From Variovorax ginsengisoli (GTDB taxonomy: Bacteria > Pseudomonadota > Gammaproteobacteria > Burkholderiales > Burkholderiaceae_C): a stretch of DNA of 64,000 bases. A program made the position numbers and the translations under genes. The notes under the pieces were generated by a model that saw only the letters and a program-made list of their open reading frames with translations, had not been told where the DNA came from and searched no databases. The DNA is taken from assembly GCF_030486595.1 (NCBI RefSeq), contig NZ_JAUJZH010000017.1, positions 62,001 to 126,000 of the forward strand, given 5' to 3'. Shown piece by piece: positions 49,140-59,792 of this stretch (positions within the stretch are counted from its first letter, which is position 1; each line of letters begins with the position of its first letter).

Positions 49140-50783
49140 ATGCTGGGTTTGATGCAGGACCAACCGTTGCTGATCTCGTCGCTGATCGAGTTCGCCGAGC
49201 GCCACCATGGCGACGCCGAAATCGTCTCGCGGCGGGTCGAGGGCGACATCCACCGGACGACCTGGCGCCAGGTCGCCGCACGTTCGCGGCAGGTCGCCAA
49301 CGCGCTCGAGGACGAGCAGCTGCTGTTCAGCGACCGGGTCGCCACGCTGGCCTGGAACGGCTACCGCCACCTCGAGCTCTACTACGGCGTGAGCGGCTCC
49401 GGCCGCGTGCTGCACACGATCAACCCGCGGCTGCATCCCGACCAGATCGCCTGGATCGCGAACCACGCCGAAGACCAGATCCTGTGCTTCGACCTGTCGT
49501 TCCTGCCGCTGGTGCAGGCGGTCCACGCCAAGTGCACCACGATCCGGAAATGGATTGCGCTGTGTGATGCCGACAAGCTGCCTGCCGACACTGGCGTGCC
49601 GAACCTGGTGAGCTACGAAGCCTGGATGGGCCAGCGCTCCGATGTCTATCCGTGGCCCAGCTTCGACGAAAACTCGGCGTCGAGCATGTGCTACACGAGC
49701 GGCACGACGGGCAATCCGAAGGCCGCGCTCTACAGCCACCGCTCGACCCTGCTGCACGCCTACGCCGCCGCGCTGCCCGACGTGATGTGCATTTCGGCGC
49801 GCGATTCGGTGCTGCCGGTGGTGCCGATGTTCCACGTCAACGCCTGGGGCATCCCGTATTCGGCGGCCCTGGTCGGCGCCAAGGTAGTGTTCCCCGGCCC
49901 GGCGCTGGACGGCAAGTCGGTCTATGACCTGATCGAGGCCGAGAAGGTGACCTTCGCGGCCGGCGTGCCGACCGTCTGGCAGATGCTGCTGGGCCACCTG
50001 CAGGCCAACGGCCTGAAGTTCTCGAGCCTGAAGCGTACCGTGATCGGCGGCTCGGCCTGTCCGCCGGCCATGATCCACGCCTTCCAGGAGCTCTACGGGG
50101 TCGACGTGCTGCACGCCTGGGGCATGACCGAGATGTCGCCGCTCGGCACCCTCTGCACGCTCAAGAACAAGCACTTGGCGCAGAGCCCCGAGCAGCAGAC
50201 CGCGATCCGCATGAAGCAGGGCCGCGCGATCTTCGGCGTCGACATGAAGATTGTCGACGGCAATGGCGAGGAACTGCCCTGGGATGGCAAGGCCTACGGC
50301 GACCTGCTCGTCAAGGGTCCGTGGGTGGTCAAGGAATACTTCAAGGGGGAGGGCGGCAACCCGCTGGACACCGACGCCGAGGGCCGCGGCTGGTTCCCGA
50401 CCGGCGACGTCGCCACCATCGATGCCGACGGCTTCCTGCAGATCACCGACCGCAGCAAGGACGTGATCAAGTCGGGCGGCGAATGGATCAGCTCGATCGA
50501 CATCGAGAACATCGCGGTGGCGCACCCGGCGATCGCGATGGCGGCCTGCATCGGCGTGTTCCATCCCAAGTGGGACGAGCGGCCGATCGTGGCGGTGGTG
50601 AAAAAGCCGGGCGGCGAAGTCTCGCGCGACGAACTGCTCGCCTTCTACCAGGGCAAGACCGCCAAGTGGCAGATCCCCGACGACGTGGTGTTCGTGGAGG
50701 CGATTCCGATCGGTGCCACCGGAAAGATCCTCAAGACCAAGTTGCGCGAATTGCTGCGCGACTACAAGCTGCCGGGGGTCTGA
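49140..50783 (+). CDS. Fatty acyl-CoA synthetase (AMP-forming, AlkK-like)
   Basis: 547 residues. The adenylate-forming core shows the P-loop motif [18 protein letters not shown] near 182-199, then [22 protein letters not shown], the ATP-binding [22 protein letters not shown] and GATGKILKT with the catalytic Lys near the end. It resembles medium/long-chain acyl-CoA synthetases of the AlkK group. It activates a carboxylate to its CoA thioester with ATP, feeding beta-oxidation. The ribosome-binding site AAGGAG is well placed. The liv-type importer follows after 166 bp, suggesting a shared substrate. Confidence 0.94.
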   Translation: MLGLMQDQPLLISSLIEFAERHHGDAEIVSRRVEGDIHRTTWRQVAARSRQVANALEDEQLLFSDRVATLAWNGYRHLELYYGVSGSGRVLHTINPRLHPDQIAWIANHAEDQILCFDLSFLPLVQAVHAKCTTIRKWIALCDADKLPADTGVPNLVSYEAWMGQRSDVYPWPSFDENSASSMCYTSGTTGNPKAALYSHRSTLLHAYAAALPDVMCISARDSVLPVVPMFHVNAWGIPYSAALVGAKVVFPGPALDGKSVYDLIEAEKVTFAAGVPTVWQMLLGHLQANGLKFSSLKRTVIGGSACPPAMIHAFQELYGVDVLHAWGMTEMSPLGTLCTLKNKHLAQSPEQQTAIRMKQGRAIFGVDMKIVDGNGEELPWDGKAYGDLLVKGPWVVKEYFKGEGGNPLDTDAEGRGWFPTGDVATIDADGFLQITDRSKDVIKSGGEWISSIDIENIAVAHPAIAMAACIGVFHPKWDERPIVAVVKKPGGEVSRDELLAFYQGKTAKWQIPDDVVFVEAIPIGATGKILKTKLRELLRDYKLPGV

Positions 50784-50949
50784 AAACGAGCCCATCCTAC
50801 CGCCGAGTAGCACCAGCCCGAACGGGGCTGTCGCATGGGTGATAGAAACCGCCCCGGCAGCCTCGTCCTTACGGGCATTCCCTGACGGGCGGGTCCTCAA
50901 AGACTTGTAATCTCGCCCAGCCCTGACAGCCTGAACTAGGAGACAAGAA

Positions 50950-52188
50950 ATGAAATTCACCCTCAAGATCGCCACCGCCGCCATCCTCGTCGCGAGTGCC
51001 ACCGGCGCCTTCGCCCAGAAGGGCGAGACCGTGAAGATCGCCTGGCTCGATCCGCTGTCCGGCCTGATGGCCGCCGTCGGCACCAACCAGCTGAAGACCT
51101 TCCAGTTCCTGGCCGACGAGTTCAACAAGAAGAACGCGGCCGGGGTCAAGTTCGAGATCATCGGCATCGACAACAAGCTGAGCCCGCAGGAAACCACCAG
51201 CGCCCTGCGCTCGGCCATGGACCAGGGTGCACGCTACGTGGTGCAGGGCAACGGCTCCGGCGCCGCGCTCGCGATCATCGACGCGCTCGAGAAGAACAAC
51301 GCCCGCAACCCGGGCAAGGAAGTGCTGTACCTGAACTACGCGGCGGTCGATCCCGACCTGACCAACAGCAAGTGCAGCTACTGGCACTTCCGCCTCGACG
51401 CCGACACCTCCATGAAGATGGAAGCGCTGACCACCTTCATGAAGGACCAGCCGGACGTCAAGAAGGTCTACCTGCTCAACCAGAACTACTCGCACGGCGT
51501 GCAGGTGGCCAAGTACGCCAAGGAGAATCTGGCGCGCAAGCGGCCTGACGTCCAGATCGTCGGCGAAGACCTGCATCCGCTCGCGCAGGTGCGCGACTTC
51601 TCGCCGTACATCGCCAAGATCAAGGCCTCGGGCGCCGACACAGTGATCACCGGCAACTGGGGTTCCGACCTGTCGCTGCTGATCAAGGCGGCCAACGACG
51701 CCGGGCTCAACAACGTCAAGTTCTACACCTACTATGGCACGGTCAGCGGCACGCCGACCGCCATGGGCGCGGCTTCGGACGGCAAGGTGTTCCAGGTCGG
51801 CTACGGACACTACAACATGGGCGGCGAGATCCAGCGCCTCTCCGTCGACTTCAACAAGAAGTTCAAGGAAGACCTCTACACCTCGGCCGCCTACACCTCG
51901 CTGCAGATGCTGGTCGACGGCTTCGTCAAGGCCAAGTCGACCGATCCGGTCAAGGTGGCGGCAGCCCTCGAGGGCATGCGCTTCAAGAGCTTCAACGGCG
52001 AGGTCGAGATGCGCAAGACCGACCACCAGCTGCAGCAGGGCCTTTACGTGTCGAAGTGGGAGAAGGCCGGCGGCAAGTTCCCGATCGACTCCGAGAACAC
52101 GGGCTACACCTTCGTGCCGGTCAAGTACTACGAGCCCTACGTCGCCAGCACGCCCACCACCTGCGAAATGAAGCGGCCCAGCCCCTGA
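50950..52188 (+). CDS. livK: Branched-chain amino acid-type ABC transporter substrate-binding protein
   Basis: 412 residues with a Sec signal peptide (cleavage after AFAQK) and the LivJ/LivK two-lobed fold: VKIAWLDPLSGLMAAVGTNQL, VVQGNGSGAALAIIDALEK and ADTVITGNWGSDLSLLIKAA. Proteins of this family bind branched-chain amino acids but also aromatic acids, amides and fatty acid derivatives. The adjoining acyl-CoA synthetase and fad genes argue for a carboxylate. It is rich in Met, in contrast to the sulfur-regulated binders. A terminator separates it from livH, and GGAGACAAG precedes its start. Confidence 0.93.
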   Translation: MKFTLKIATAAILVASATGAFAQKGETVKIAWLDPLSGLMAAVGTNQLKTFQFLADEFNKKNAAGVKFEIIGIDNKLSPQETTSALRSAMDQGARYVVQGNGSGAALAIIDALEKNNARNPGKEVLYLNYAAVDPDLTNSKCSYWHFRLDADTSMKMEALTTFMKDQPDVKKVYLLNQNYSHGVQVAKYAKENLARKRPDVQIVGEDLHPLAQVRDFSPYIAKIKASGADTVITGNWGSDLSLLIKAANDAGLNNVKFYTYYGTVSGTPTAMGAASDGKVFQVGYGHYNMGGEIQRLSVDFNKKFKEDLYTSAAYTSLQMLVDGFVKAKSTDPVKVAAALEGMRFKSFNGEVEMRKTDHQLQQGLYVSKWEKAGGKFPIDSENTGYTFVPVKYYEPYVASTPTTCEMKRPSP

Positions 52189-52212
52189 GGCATGACTTCG
52201 CGCTGACCGGTC

Positions 52213-52248
52213 GAGGCCCGACTTCAACACTCGGGCCTCTTTTCTTTT
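52213..52248 (+). terminator. Intrinsic terminator between livK and livH
   Basis: A 9-bp perfect stem (GAGGCCCGA at 52213-52221, TCGGGCCTC at 52231-52239) with a 9-nt loop is followed directly by TTTTCTTTT. It lies inside an otherwise collinear ABC operon, so readthrough would give excess binding protein over permease. Confidence 0.85.
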
Positions 52249-52268
52249 CCACGTGACCCCGAGGACCG

Positions 52269-53222
52269 ATGAACGTCGAATTTTTCGTCATCTCGCTGCT
52301 CAACGGCGTGAGCTACGGCTTGCTGTTGTTCATGCTGAGCTCTGGCCTGACGCTGATCTTCAGCATGATGGGTGTGCTCAATTTCGCGCACACCAGTTTC
52401 TACATGCTGGGGGCCTACGTGGCCTACACGCTGTCCGGCATCATCGGCTTCTGGCCGGCGCTGTTCATCGCGCCGCTGCTGGTCGGGGCGCTCGGCGCCG
52501 GCTTCGAGCGCTACAGCCTGCGGCGGGTCCACAAATTCGGCCATGTACCCGAACTGCTGGTGACCTTCGGTCTCTCGTTCCTGATCCTCGAGGTCGTGCA
52601 GCTGGTCTGGGGCCGCTCCACCGTCCCCTATGCGCTGCCGAGCCAGCTGCAGGGCCCGCTGTTCACGATCTACGGCACCCAGTTCCCGAAGTCGCGCTCC
52701 TTCATCATGCTGGTCGCCTTGTTGATGCTGCTGTCGGTGTGGCTGCTGCTCACGCGCACCCGCATCGGCCTTGTGATCCAGGCTGCGCTCAAGCATCCTG
52801 AAATGGTCGAGGCGCTCGGCCACAACGTGCCGCGCGTCTTCATGCTGGTGTTCGGCGGCGGCGCCGCGCTGGCCGGGCTGGCCGGCGTGGTGGGCGGCAA
52901 CACCTATGTCACCGAGCCGGCCATGGCCGCGTCGGTGGGCTCGATCATCTTCGTGGTGGTGGTGGTCGGGGGCCTCGGCTCGCTGGCCGGCGCCTTCCTG
53001 GCGTCGCTCCTGATCGGCATCGTCCAGACCTTCGCGGTGGCGATGGACCAGTCGATGGCCGGCGGCCTGCAGGCGATGGGCGTGGCGGTGACCGAAAGCA
53101 GCTTCGGCTACCCATTGCTCAAGCTCACCATCTCGCAGGTGGCGCCGATCCTGCCCTATCTGTTCCTGGTCCTGATCCTGATCTTCAGGCCCAAGGGCCT
53201 GCTCGGCACGCGCGAAGACTGA
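52269..53222 (+). CDS. livH: Branched-chain amino acid-type ABC transporter permease LivH
   Basis: 317 residues, highly hydrophobic with about eight helices. The opening FVISLLNGVSYGLLLFMLSSGLTLIFSMMGVLNFAH is the LivH signature, and the coupling region ALKHPEMVEALGHNVPRVFMLVFG carries the EAA-like Gly. It forms one half of the importer channel. livM starts 4 nt after its stop. Confidence 0.96.
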   Translation: MNVEFFVISLLNGVSYGLLLFMLSSGLTLIFSMMGVLNFAHTSFYMLGAYVAYTLSGIIGFWPALFIAPLLVGALGAGFERYSLRRVHKFGHVPELLVTFGLSFLILEVVQLVWGRSTVPYALPSQLQGPLFTIYGTQFPKSRSFIMLVALLMLLSVWLLLTRTRIGLVIQAALKHPEMVEALGHNVPRVFMLVFGGGAALAGLAGVVGGNTYVTEPAMAASVGSIIFVVVVVGGLGSLAGAFLASLLIGIVQTFAVAMDQSMAGGLQAMGVAVTESSFGYPLLKLTISQVAPILPYLFLVLILIFRPKGLLGTRED

Positions 53223-53226
53223 TCCG

Positions 53227-54525
53227 ATGACGAATACGCAGTACTACCGCTTCAAGCCCCTGAACCTCGGGCGCTTCTTCATCTGGTCGCTGTTCGCGAT
53301 CGTCCTGATCGTCGCGCCGATGGTCTTCAAGACCAGCCTGGCGCTGACGATGCTCTCGCAGATGGGCTATCTCATCATCATCTGCCTGAGCTACAACATC
53401 CTGCTCGGGCAGGGCGGCATGCTGAGCTTCGGGCATGCGGTCTATGTCGGGCTCGGCTCCTTCATCGCGATCCATGCGATGAACCTCGCGAGCAAGGGCG
53501 CCTTGCCGATCCCGCTGGTGCTGATCCCCGTGGTGGGGGGGCTGGCGGGCATGTTCTTCGCGATCATCCTGGGCTTCGTCACGACCAAGAAGTCGGGCAC
53601 CACCTTCGCGATGATCACGCTGGGCATCGGCGAGCTGGTGGCGTCCATGGCGCTCATGTTCCCGGGCTTCTTCGGCGGCGAGGGCGGCATCACGACCGAC
53701 CGCGTCTACGGTCGGCCCTTCTTCGGCCTGACCTTCGGGCCGCAGATCCAGGTCTACTACCTGATCGCCGTCTACTGCTTCATCTGCACCGCGCTGATGT
53801 ACGCCTTCACCGGCACGCCGCTGGGCCGCATCCTGAACGCGGTGCGCGACAACCCGGAGCGGGTCGAGTTCATCGGCTACAACACCCAGCGGGTGCGCTA
53901 CTTCGCCTTCATCATCGCCGGCTTCTTCGCTGGCGTCGGCGGCGGGCTGGCGGCGATCAACTTCGAGATCGTCAACGCGGCCGACAGCCTGAATGCGCTG
54001 CGCTCGGGCAGCTACCTGCTGTTCACCTTCCTGGGCGGGGCGATCTTCTTCTTCGGGCCGATCATCGGCGCGGTGCTGCTGGTCTTCGCCGCGGTGCTGC
54101 TGTCGGAGCTCTCCAAGGCCTGGCAGCTCTATTTCGGGCTGGTCTTCGTCTTCATGGTGATGTTCGCGCCGGGCGGCATCGCCAGCCTGGTGATGATGAA
54201 CCTGCGCGTGGCCAAGTTCGGCAAGTTCAAGCAGTTCTGGCCGCTCTACGGCGGCCTGCTGGTGGCGATCATCCCGGTGGTGATCGGCGCCGCCGCCCTC
54301 ATCGAGATGATCTATCACATCCAGCTCAATTCGGCCCTGGGGCCGAGCCTCCCGTTCATGGGCGTTTCGCTCGACACCTCCGGCGTGGCCAGCTGGCTCG
54401 GCGCGTCGCTGATCCTGGTCATCGGGCTCATCGCGCTCGAGTTCGCGCGGCGGCGCTTCGTGCGGGCCTGGGGCACCGCCCAGGAGCAGATCGAGGCCGA
54501 GATCAAGCGGAGGGAGCTCGCATGA
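53227..54525 (+). CDS. livM: Branched-chain amino acid-type ABC transporter permease LivM
   Basis: 432 residues, longer than a typical LivM core because of an extra C-terminal membrane segment and a charged tail (about 340-432). NILLGQGGMLSFGHAVYVGLGSF and NAVRDNPERVEFIGYNTQRVRYFAFIIAGFFAG are diagnostic. It pairs with LivH. Its TGA overlaps the livG ATG, giving translational coupling. Confidence 0.95.
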   Translation: MTNTQYYRFKPLNLGRFFIWSLFAIVLIVAPMVFKTSLALTMLSQMGYLIIICLSYNILLGQGGMLSFGHAVYVGLGSFIAIHAMNLASKGALPIPLVLIPVVGGLAGMFFAIILGFVTTKKSGTTFAMITLGIGELVASMALMFPGFFGGEGGITTDRVYGRPFFGLTFGPQIQVYYLIAVYCFICTALMYAFTGTPLGRILNAVRDNPERVEFIGYNTQRVRYFAFIIAGFFAGVGGGLAAINFEIVNAADSLNALRSGSYLLFTFLGGAIFFFGPIIGAVLLVFAAVLLSELSKAWQLYFGLVFVFMVMFAPGGIASLVMMNLRVAKFGKFKQFWPLYGGLLVAIIPVVIGAAALIEMIYHIQLNSALGPSLPFMGVSLDTSGVASWLGASLILVIGLIALEFARRRFVRAWGTAQEQIEAEIKRRELA

Positions 54526-55292
54526 CCCACGCCCTGGAACTCAAGTCGCTGCGCAAGAACTTCGGCAAGACCGAGATCATCCGCGGCGTCGACCTGGCCG
54601 TGGAGGCCGGTGAGCGGATCGCCATCATCGGCCCGAACGGCGCCGGCAAGTCGACCCTGTTCAACCTGATCAGCGGCCGGCTCGCACCCAGCAGCGGCGA
54701 GGTGCTGCTCGACGGCCAGCGCATCGACGGCAAGAAGCCGTTCGAGATCAATCGGCTGGGCCTGTCGCGCAGCTTCCAGATCACCAACATCTTTCCGAAG
54801 CTCAGCGTCTTCGAGAACCTGCGCTGCGGGGTGCTGTGGAGCCTGGGCTACCGCTACAGCTTCCTGCGCTTCCTGTCGAACCTGCACGATGCCAACGCGC
54901 GGACCGAGGAACTGATCCACCAGGTCGGCCTCGACCGCAAGCGCGACGTGCAGGCCGTGAACCTCACTTATGCCGAGCAGCGGGCGCTGGAGATCGGCGT
55001 CACGATCGCCGGCGGCGCCAATGTCATCCTGCTCGACGAGCCGACCGCCGGCATGAGCAAGACCGAGACCTCGCACTTCATCGCGTTGATCAAGCAGGTG
55101 ACGGTCGGCAAGACGCTGCTCACCGTGGAGCACGACATGGGGGTGGTGTTCGGCCTGGCCGACAAGATCGCGGTGGTGGTCTACGGCGAGGTGATCGCCT
55201 TCGACACCCCGGCCGCGGTGCGCGCCAATGCGCGCGTGCAGGAGGCCTACCTGGGTTCCTCGGTGGCCGATGCGCAGGGCGGAGCACACTGA
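54522..55292 (+). CDS. livG: Branched-chain amino acid-type ABC transporter ATP-binding protein LivG
   Basis: 256 residues. Walker A is GPNGAGKST, and a LivG-type insert contains RSFQITNIFPKLSVFENLRCGV. The signature region reads VNLTYAEQRALEIGVTIAG, a degenerate ABC signature (LTYAEQ in place of LSGGQ), and Walker B is VILLDEPTAGMS, with VEHDMG for the switch His. LivG proteins normally show such a degenerate signature (LSYGEQ or similar). It energises import together with LivF. Confidence 0.95.
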   Translation: MTHALELKSLRKNFGKTEIIRGVDLAVEAGERIAIIGPNGAGKSTLFNLISGRLAPSSGEVLLDGQRIDGKKPFEINRLGLSRSFQITNIFPKLSVFENLRCGVLWSLGYRYSFLRFLSNLHDANARTEELIHQVGLDRKRDVQAVNLTYAEQRALEIGVTIAGGANVILLDEPTAGMSKTETSHFIALIKQVTVGKTLLTVEHDMGVVFGLADKIAVVVYGEVIAFDTPAAVRANARVQEAYLGSSVADAQGGAH

Positions 55293-55293
55293 C

Positions 55294-55989
55294 ATGCTGA
55301 AACTCCAAGACATTCACGCCTATTACGGCAAGAGCCATGTGTTGCATGGTGTTTCGTTCGACGTCGGTCCCGGCGAGATCGTCGCGCTGCTGGGCCGCAA
55401 CGGCTCGGGCCGCTCGACCACCGCCAAGGCGATCATGGGCCTGGTCCATGCCGAAGGCACGCTGCGCTGGAAGGACAAGGACATCCTGCGCAAGAAGGCC
55501 TACGAGGTGGCGCACATGGGCATCGGCTACGTGCCCGAGAACCGCGACATCTTTCCCAAGCTCACGGTGCACCAGAACCTGCTGCTGGGCCAGAAGGGCA
55601 ACGGCCGCGGCAGCCGCTGGTCGTTCGACGACATGTACGGCATGTTCCCGCGGCTCAAGGAGCGCCAGCACACCGAGGCCGGCGTGCTGTCGGGCGGCGA
55701 GCAGCAGATGCTGACCCTGTGCCGCACGCTGATGGGCGACCCCGACCTGATCATCATCGACGAGCCGACCGAGGGCCTGGCGCCGAAGATCGTCGAGCTG
55801 GTCGGCCAGTACCTGCGCACGCTCAAGGACAAGGGCATCTCGGTGCTGCTGATCGAGCAGAAGCTGACCATCGCGATGCAGATCTCCGACCGGGCCCTGG
55901 TCATGGGGCACGGCAGCATCGTGTTCGACGGCACGCCCGACAGCCTCAGGGCCGATGCCACTACCCGGAAGGAATGGCTGGAGGTCTAA
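55294..55989 (+). CDS. livF: Branched-chain amino acid-type ABC transporter ATP-binding protein LivF
   Basis: 231 residues from the ATG at 55294, one nucleotide after the livG stop. Walker A reads GRNGSGRST at residues 34-42, so the usual Lys is Arg40. The signature is LSGGEQQMLTLCRTL, Walker B is LIIIDEPTEGLAP and the switch His is replaced in LIEQKL, as is normal for LivF. The Lys-to-Arg change may slow ATP hydrolysis, in which case LivG would carry more of the load. I recall similar Arg variants in related beta-proteobacteria. It closes the operon. Confidence 0.94.
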   Translation: MLKLQDIHAYYGKSHVLHGVSFDVGPGEIVALLGRNGSGRSTTAKAIMGLVHAEGTLRWKDKDILRKKAYEVAHMGIGYVPENRDIFPKLTVHQNLLLGQKGNGRGSRWSFDDMYGMFPRLKERQHTEAGVLSGGEQQMLTLCRTLMGDPDLIIIDEPTEGLAPKIVELVGQYLRTLKDKGISVLLIEQKLTIAMQISDRALVMGHGSIVFDGTPDSLRADATTRKEWLEV

Positions 55990-56028
55990 TCCTCCTCGGC
56001 GCCTTGTCCCGGCAGCGACTTGGCATGG

Positions 56029-56056
56029 TTGCCCGGTCCCTCGAAACGCCTAGAAT
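56029..56056 (+). promoter_or_regulatory. Candidate sigma-70 promoter for the fad genes
   Basis: TTGCCC (56029-56034) and TAGAAT (56051-56056), spaced 16 bp, lie 111-138 bp before the fadJ-like start, followed by an AT-rich stretch. This suggests the beta-oxidation block has its own promoter apart from the liv operon. FadR- or PsrA-type sites could not be recognised with confidence. Confidence 0.4.
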
Positions 56057-56166
56057 TCGATAAAAAAGAACACTCGTGCTTTTTGTGAGCGGGGTCTTGG
56101 CGTCTGATCGCGCCATGGCCCTCGAACCCGTTTTTTCGATCCTCTCCCATCCCAAAGGAACGCAGC

Positions 56167-58272
56167 ATGACGGCTGAATACAAAGTGCTCGGCGACGTCG
56201 CCGTGATCACGCTGAACAACCCCCCGGTCAACGGCCTCGGCTTCTCGACCCGGGTCGGCATCACCGACGGGCTTTCCAAGGCCATCGACGACCCGGCCGT
56301 CAAGGCGATCGTCATCACCGGCGAGGGCAAGGCCTTCTCGGGCGGCGCCGACATCAAGGAATTCGGCACGCCCAAGGCGCTGCAGGAGCCCAACCTGCTG
56401 AGCGTCATCCTGGCGCTCGAGGCTTCCACCAAGCCGATCGTCGCGGCCATCCATTCGGTCTGCATGGGCGGCGGCCTCGAACTGGCCCTGGGCTGCCACT
56501 ACCGCGTTGCGGCACCCGGCACCAGCGTCGCGCTGCCCGAGGTCAAGCTGGGCCTCCTGCCCGGCGCCGGCGGCACCCAGCGCCTGCCGCGCGTGCTGGG
56601 CGTGGAGACCGCGCTCAACATGATCGTCAGCGGCGAGGCCGTCAAGAGCGAGGTGCTGGCGTCGATGCCCGGCCAGAAGCTGTTCGACAAGCTCTCGGGA
56701 TCGGCCGAGTCGCTGTTCGACGAAGCGCTCGAACTCGCCAGGCACGTGGCCGGCAAGACCGGCGATGCACTGCCGCTGGTGCGCAACCTGCCGTGCAAGC
56801 ACCCGCAGGGCGACGCCTACTTCCAGTTCGCCAAGAACATGGTCGGCGGCATGTCCAAGAACTACCCGGCGCCGCTCAAGTGCGTCGATGCCGTGCAGGC
56901 CGCGACCCAGCTGAAGTTCGACCAGGGCATGGCCGAGGAGCGCCGGCTCTTCACCGCGCTGATGTTCACGCCCGAATCGATGGCGCTGCGCCACCTGTTC
57001 ATGGCCGAGCGCGCGGCATCGCGCATTCCCGATGTGCCCGAGGACACGCCGCAGCGCGCCATCAAGTCGGTCGGCGTGATCGGCGCCGGCACCATGGGCG
57101 GCGGCATCTCGATGAACTTCCTGAACGCCGGCATCCCGGTCAAGATCCTCGAGATGAAGCAGGAAGCGCTCGACCGCGGCGTGGCCACCATCAAGAAGAA
57201 CTACGAAGCCCAGGTCAAGAAGGGCAAGCTCAAGCAGGACAAGTACGAGCAGCGCATGGCGCTCTTGAGCACCACGCTGAGCTACGACGACCTGAAGGAT
57301 GTCGACCTGGTCATCGAGGCCGTGTTCGAGGAACTCGGCGTCAAGGAAGCGGTGTTCAAGGAACTCGACCGCGTCGCCAAGTCCGGTGCCATCCTGGCGT
57401 CCAACACCTCGACGCTCGACGTCGACAAGATCGCCGCCTTCACGAAGCGTCCGCAGGACGTGGTCGGCATGCACTTCTTCAGCCCGGCCAACGTGATGAA
57501 GCTGCTCGAAGTGGTGCGCGGCAAGAAGACCGCCAAGGACGTGCTGGCGACGGTGATGTCGCTGGCCAAGAAGATCAAGAAGACCGCGGTGGTCTCGGGC
57601 GTCTGCGACGGCTTCATCGGCAACCGCATGATCGAGCAGTATTCGCGCCAGGCGGGCTTCCTGCTGGACGAAGGCGCGACGCCGCAGCAGGTCGACCGCG
57701 CGATCGAGAAATTCGGCTTCGCGATGGGCCCGTTCCGCATGGGCGACCTGGCCGGCAACGACATCGGCTGGGCCATCCGCAAGCGCCGCGCGACCGAGAT
57801 CGCCGACATGAAGTACAGCCGCACGGCCGACAAGCTCTGCGAGCTGGGCCGCTTCGGCCAGAAGACCGGGGCAGGGTGGTACGACTACCAGGCCGGCAAG
57901 CGCGATGCGATCCCGTCAGAGCTGGTCAACAAGATGATCGAGGACCACCGCAAGGAGCTCGGCATCACGCCGCGCAAGATCTCCGACGACGAGATCGTCC
58001 AGCGCCTGGTCTATTCGCTGGTCAACGAAGGTGCCCGCATCCTCGAGGACGGCATCGCCTCGAAGTCGGGCGACATCGACATGGTCTACCTCACGGGCTA
58101 TGGCTTCCCGATCTGGCGCGGCGGCCCGATGCACTACGCTTCGCAGGTCGGCCTGTTCAACGTGGCCGAGTCGATGAAGCGCTTCGCGAAGAATCCGCGC
58201 GACGACGCGAGCTTCTGGCAGCCGGCCGCGCTGATCCAGAAGCTGGTGGCCGAAGGCAAGAACTTCAGCTGA
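56167..58272 (+). CDS. Enoyl-CoA hydratase / 3-hydroxyacyl-CoA dehydrogenase, fused (FadB/FadJ type)
   Basis: 701 residues. The N-terminal crotonase domain (about 1-190) has [13 protein letters not shown] for the oxyanion hole and [19 protein letters not shown] with a catalytic Glu. The Rossmann domain begins near 300 with [20 protein letters not shown] and includes [20 protein letters not shown] and [19 protein letters not shown] with the catalytic His. A C-terminal dimerisation part carries KTGAGWYDY. It performs hydration and NAD-dependent oxidation of beta-oxidation intermediates. The partner thiolase gene lies at 59793. Confidence 0.95.
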   Translation: MTAEYKVLGDVAVITLNNPPVNGLGFSTRVGITDGLSKAIDDPAVKAIVITGEGKAFSGGADIKEFGTPKALQEPNLLSVILALEASTKPIVAAIHSVCMGGGLELALGCHYRVAAPGTSVALPEVKLGLLPGAGGTQRLPRVLGVETALNMIVSGEAVKSEVLASMPGQKLFDKLSGSAESLFDEALELARHVAGKTGDALPLVRNLPCKHPQGDAYFQFAKNMVGGMSKNYPAPLKCVDAVQAATQLKFDQGMAEERRLFTALMFTPESMALRHLFMAERAASRIPDVPEDTPQRAIKSVGVIGAGTMGGGISMNFLNAGIPVKILEMKQEALDRGVATIKKNYEAQVKKGKLKQDKYEQRMALLSTTLSYDDLKDVDLVIEAVFEELGVKEAVFKELDRVAKSGAILASNTSTLDVDKIAAFTKRPQDVVGMHFFSPANVMKLLEVVRGKKTAKDVLATVMSLAKKIKKTAVVSGVCDGFIGNRMIEQYSRQAGFLLDEGATPQQVDRAIEKFGFAMGPFRMGDLAGNDIGWAIRKRRATEIADMKYSRTADKLCELGRFGQKTGAGWYDYQAGKRDAIPSELVNKMIEDHRKELGITPRKISDDEIVQRLVYSLVNEGARILEDGIASKSGDIDMVYLTGYGFPIWRGGPMHYASQVGLFNVAESMKRFAKNPRDDASFWQPAALIQKLVAEGKNFS

Positions 58273-58291
58273 AGACGGAAGGCGACCGCTC

Positions 58292-59761
58292 ATGGTGAAA
58301 CGCGTCTTCCTGGCGTTGCTGCTGGTGCCGGTGGCGCTGGCGGCAGCCGTGGCGGTCAATACCTGGCGCACGCCGTCGCGGCAACTTGCCGTGGCGCCGG
58401 CGCCGAAGCTCGCGATCGACGTCCAGGCTGCCGCCAGGCGGCTGGCGGGCGCGATCCCGTTCCGCACGGTGTCCAGCCTCGACAACCCGACCGGCAACGA
58501 CGCCGAGTTCGACAAGCTGCATGCCTACCTGGCCGAGCAGTTCCCGAAGGTCCATGCCACCCTCAAGAAAGAGGTGGTGGGCCAGAAGGCGCTGCTCTAC
58601 ACCTGGGCCGGCAGCGACCCGACCGCCAAGCCGATCGCGCTGATGGCGCACCAGGACATGGTGCCGATCGCGCCGGGCACCGAGAAGGCCTGGTCGGTCG
58701 ACCCGTTCGGCGGCGCCATTCAGGACGGCTTCGTCTGGGGCCGCGGCACGCTCGACAACAAGGGCAACCTGTTCGCGCAGATGGAAGCCATCGAGTTGCT
58801 GATCGGGCAGGGCTTCAAGCCCACCCAGACGGTCTATCTCGTGATGGGCGACGACGAGGAGGTCAGCGGCCTGCGCGGCGCGCTGCCGATCGCCGAACTG
58901 CTGAAGTCGCGCGGCGTGCGCCTGGACTGGGTGCTCGACGAAGGCCTGCTGGTGCTGGACGGCGTGCTGCCCGGGCTGTCAAAGCCGGCGGCGCTGATCG
59001 GCCTGGCCGAGAAAGGCTACGGTACCTTCTTCCTCTCGATCGACACCGCCCCCGGCCACTCGTCGATGCCGCCGCGGCACAGCGCGATCGGCAGCATGAG
59101 CGCCGCACTGGCGCGGCTCGAGGCGAAGCCGATGCCCGGTGGCATCCAGGGCGTGGCGGCGCAGATGTTCGGCGCGCTGGCCCCCGAGATGAGCGGCCTG
59201 AACCGCGTGATGCTGTCCAACCTGTGGCTCACCGGGCCGCTCGTCGAGGGGCAACTCGAGAAGAGCCCGAGCAGCAATGCGATGCTGCGCACCACCACAG
59301 CGCTCACCATCGTGCGGGCCGGCAACAAGGACAACGTGCTGCCGGGCCGCGCCGAGGCGGCGGTCAACTTCCGCATCCTGCCGGGCGACTCGATCGACAG
59401 CGTCGAGAAGCACCTCAAGGGCGCGCTCGGCAACGACGCGATCCAGGTCAAGCGCTACCCGGGCAATTCCGAGCCGTCGCCGGTGTCGCCGACCGACAGC
59501 ACCGGCTACCGCGCGATCGAGCGGGCGGTGCGGCAGACCTTCCCGGACGCGGTCGTGGCGCCGGGCCTGATGACGGCCGCCACCGACTCGCGCCACTTCA
59601 GCCTGGTGAGCGATGCGGTCTACCGCTTCTCGCCGTTCCGGGCCAAGGCCGAAGACCTGCCGCGCTTCCATGGCACCAACGAGCGCGTCTCGATCGCCAA
59701 CTACGGCGAGATGATCCAGTTCTATCAGCAACTGCTGCGCGATACGCAACAGCCCCAGTAA
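58292..59761 (+). CDS. M20-family metallopeptidase with N-terminal membrane anchor
   Basis: 489 residues. A single N-terminal hydrophobic segment ([18 protein letters not shown]) anchors or exports it. Zinc ligands and catalytic residues are in place: MAHQDMVP (His, with Asp), [10 protein letters not shown] (Asp), GDDEEVSG (two Glu), DEG and, near the C-terminus, FHGTNERVS (His). It resembles carboxypeptidase PM20D1-type enzymes, which hydrolyse or form N-acyl amino acids in animals. Its location between the fad genes makes fatty-acyl amide hydrolysis a plausible job, but this is inference. Confidence 0.92.
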   Translation: MVKRVFLALLLVPVALAAAVAVNTWRTPSRQLAVAPAPKLAIDVQAAARRLAGAIPFRTVSSLDNPTGNDAEFDKLHAYLAEQFPKVHATLKKEVVGQKALLYTWAGSDPTAKPIALMAHQDMVPIAPGTEKAWSVDPFGGAIQDGFVWGRGTLDNKGNLFAQMEAIELLIGQGFKPTQTVYLVMGDDEEVSGLRGALPIAELLKSRGVRLDWVLDEGLLVLDGVLPGLSKPAALIGLAEKGYGTFFLSIDTAPGHSSMPPRHSAIGSMSAALARLEAKPMPGGIQGVAAQMFGALAPEMSGLNRVMLSNLWLTGPLVEGQLEKSPSSNAMLRTTTALTIVRAGNKDNVLPGRAEAAVNFRILPGDSIDSVEKHLKGALGNDAIQVKRYPGNSEPSPVSPTDSTGYRAIERAVRQTFPDAVVAPGLMTAATDSRHFSLVSDAVYRFSPFRAKAEDLPRFHGTNERVSIANYGEMIQFYQQLLRDTQQPQ

Positions 59762-59792
59762 CCGTCATTCCTCTTTCTCAAAGGACCTCACC

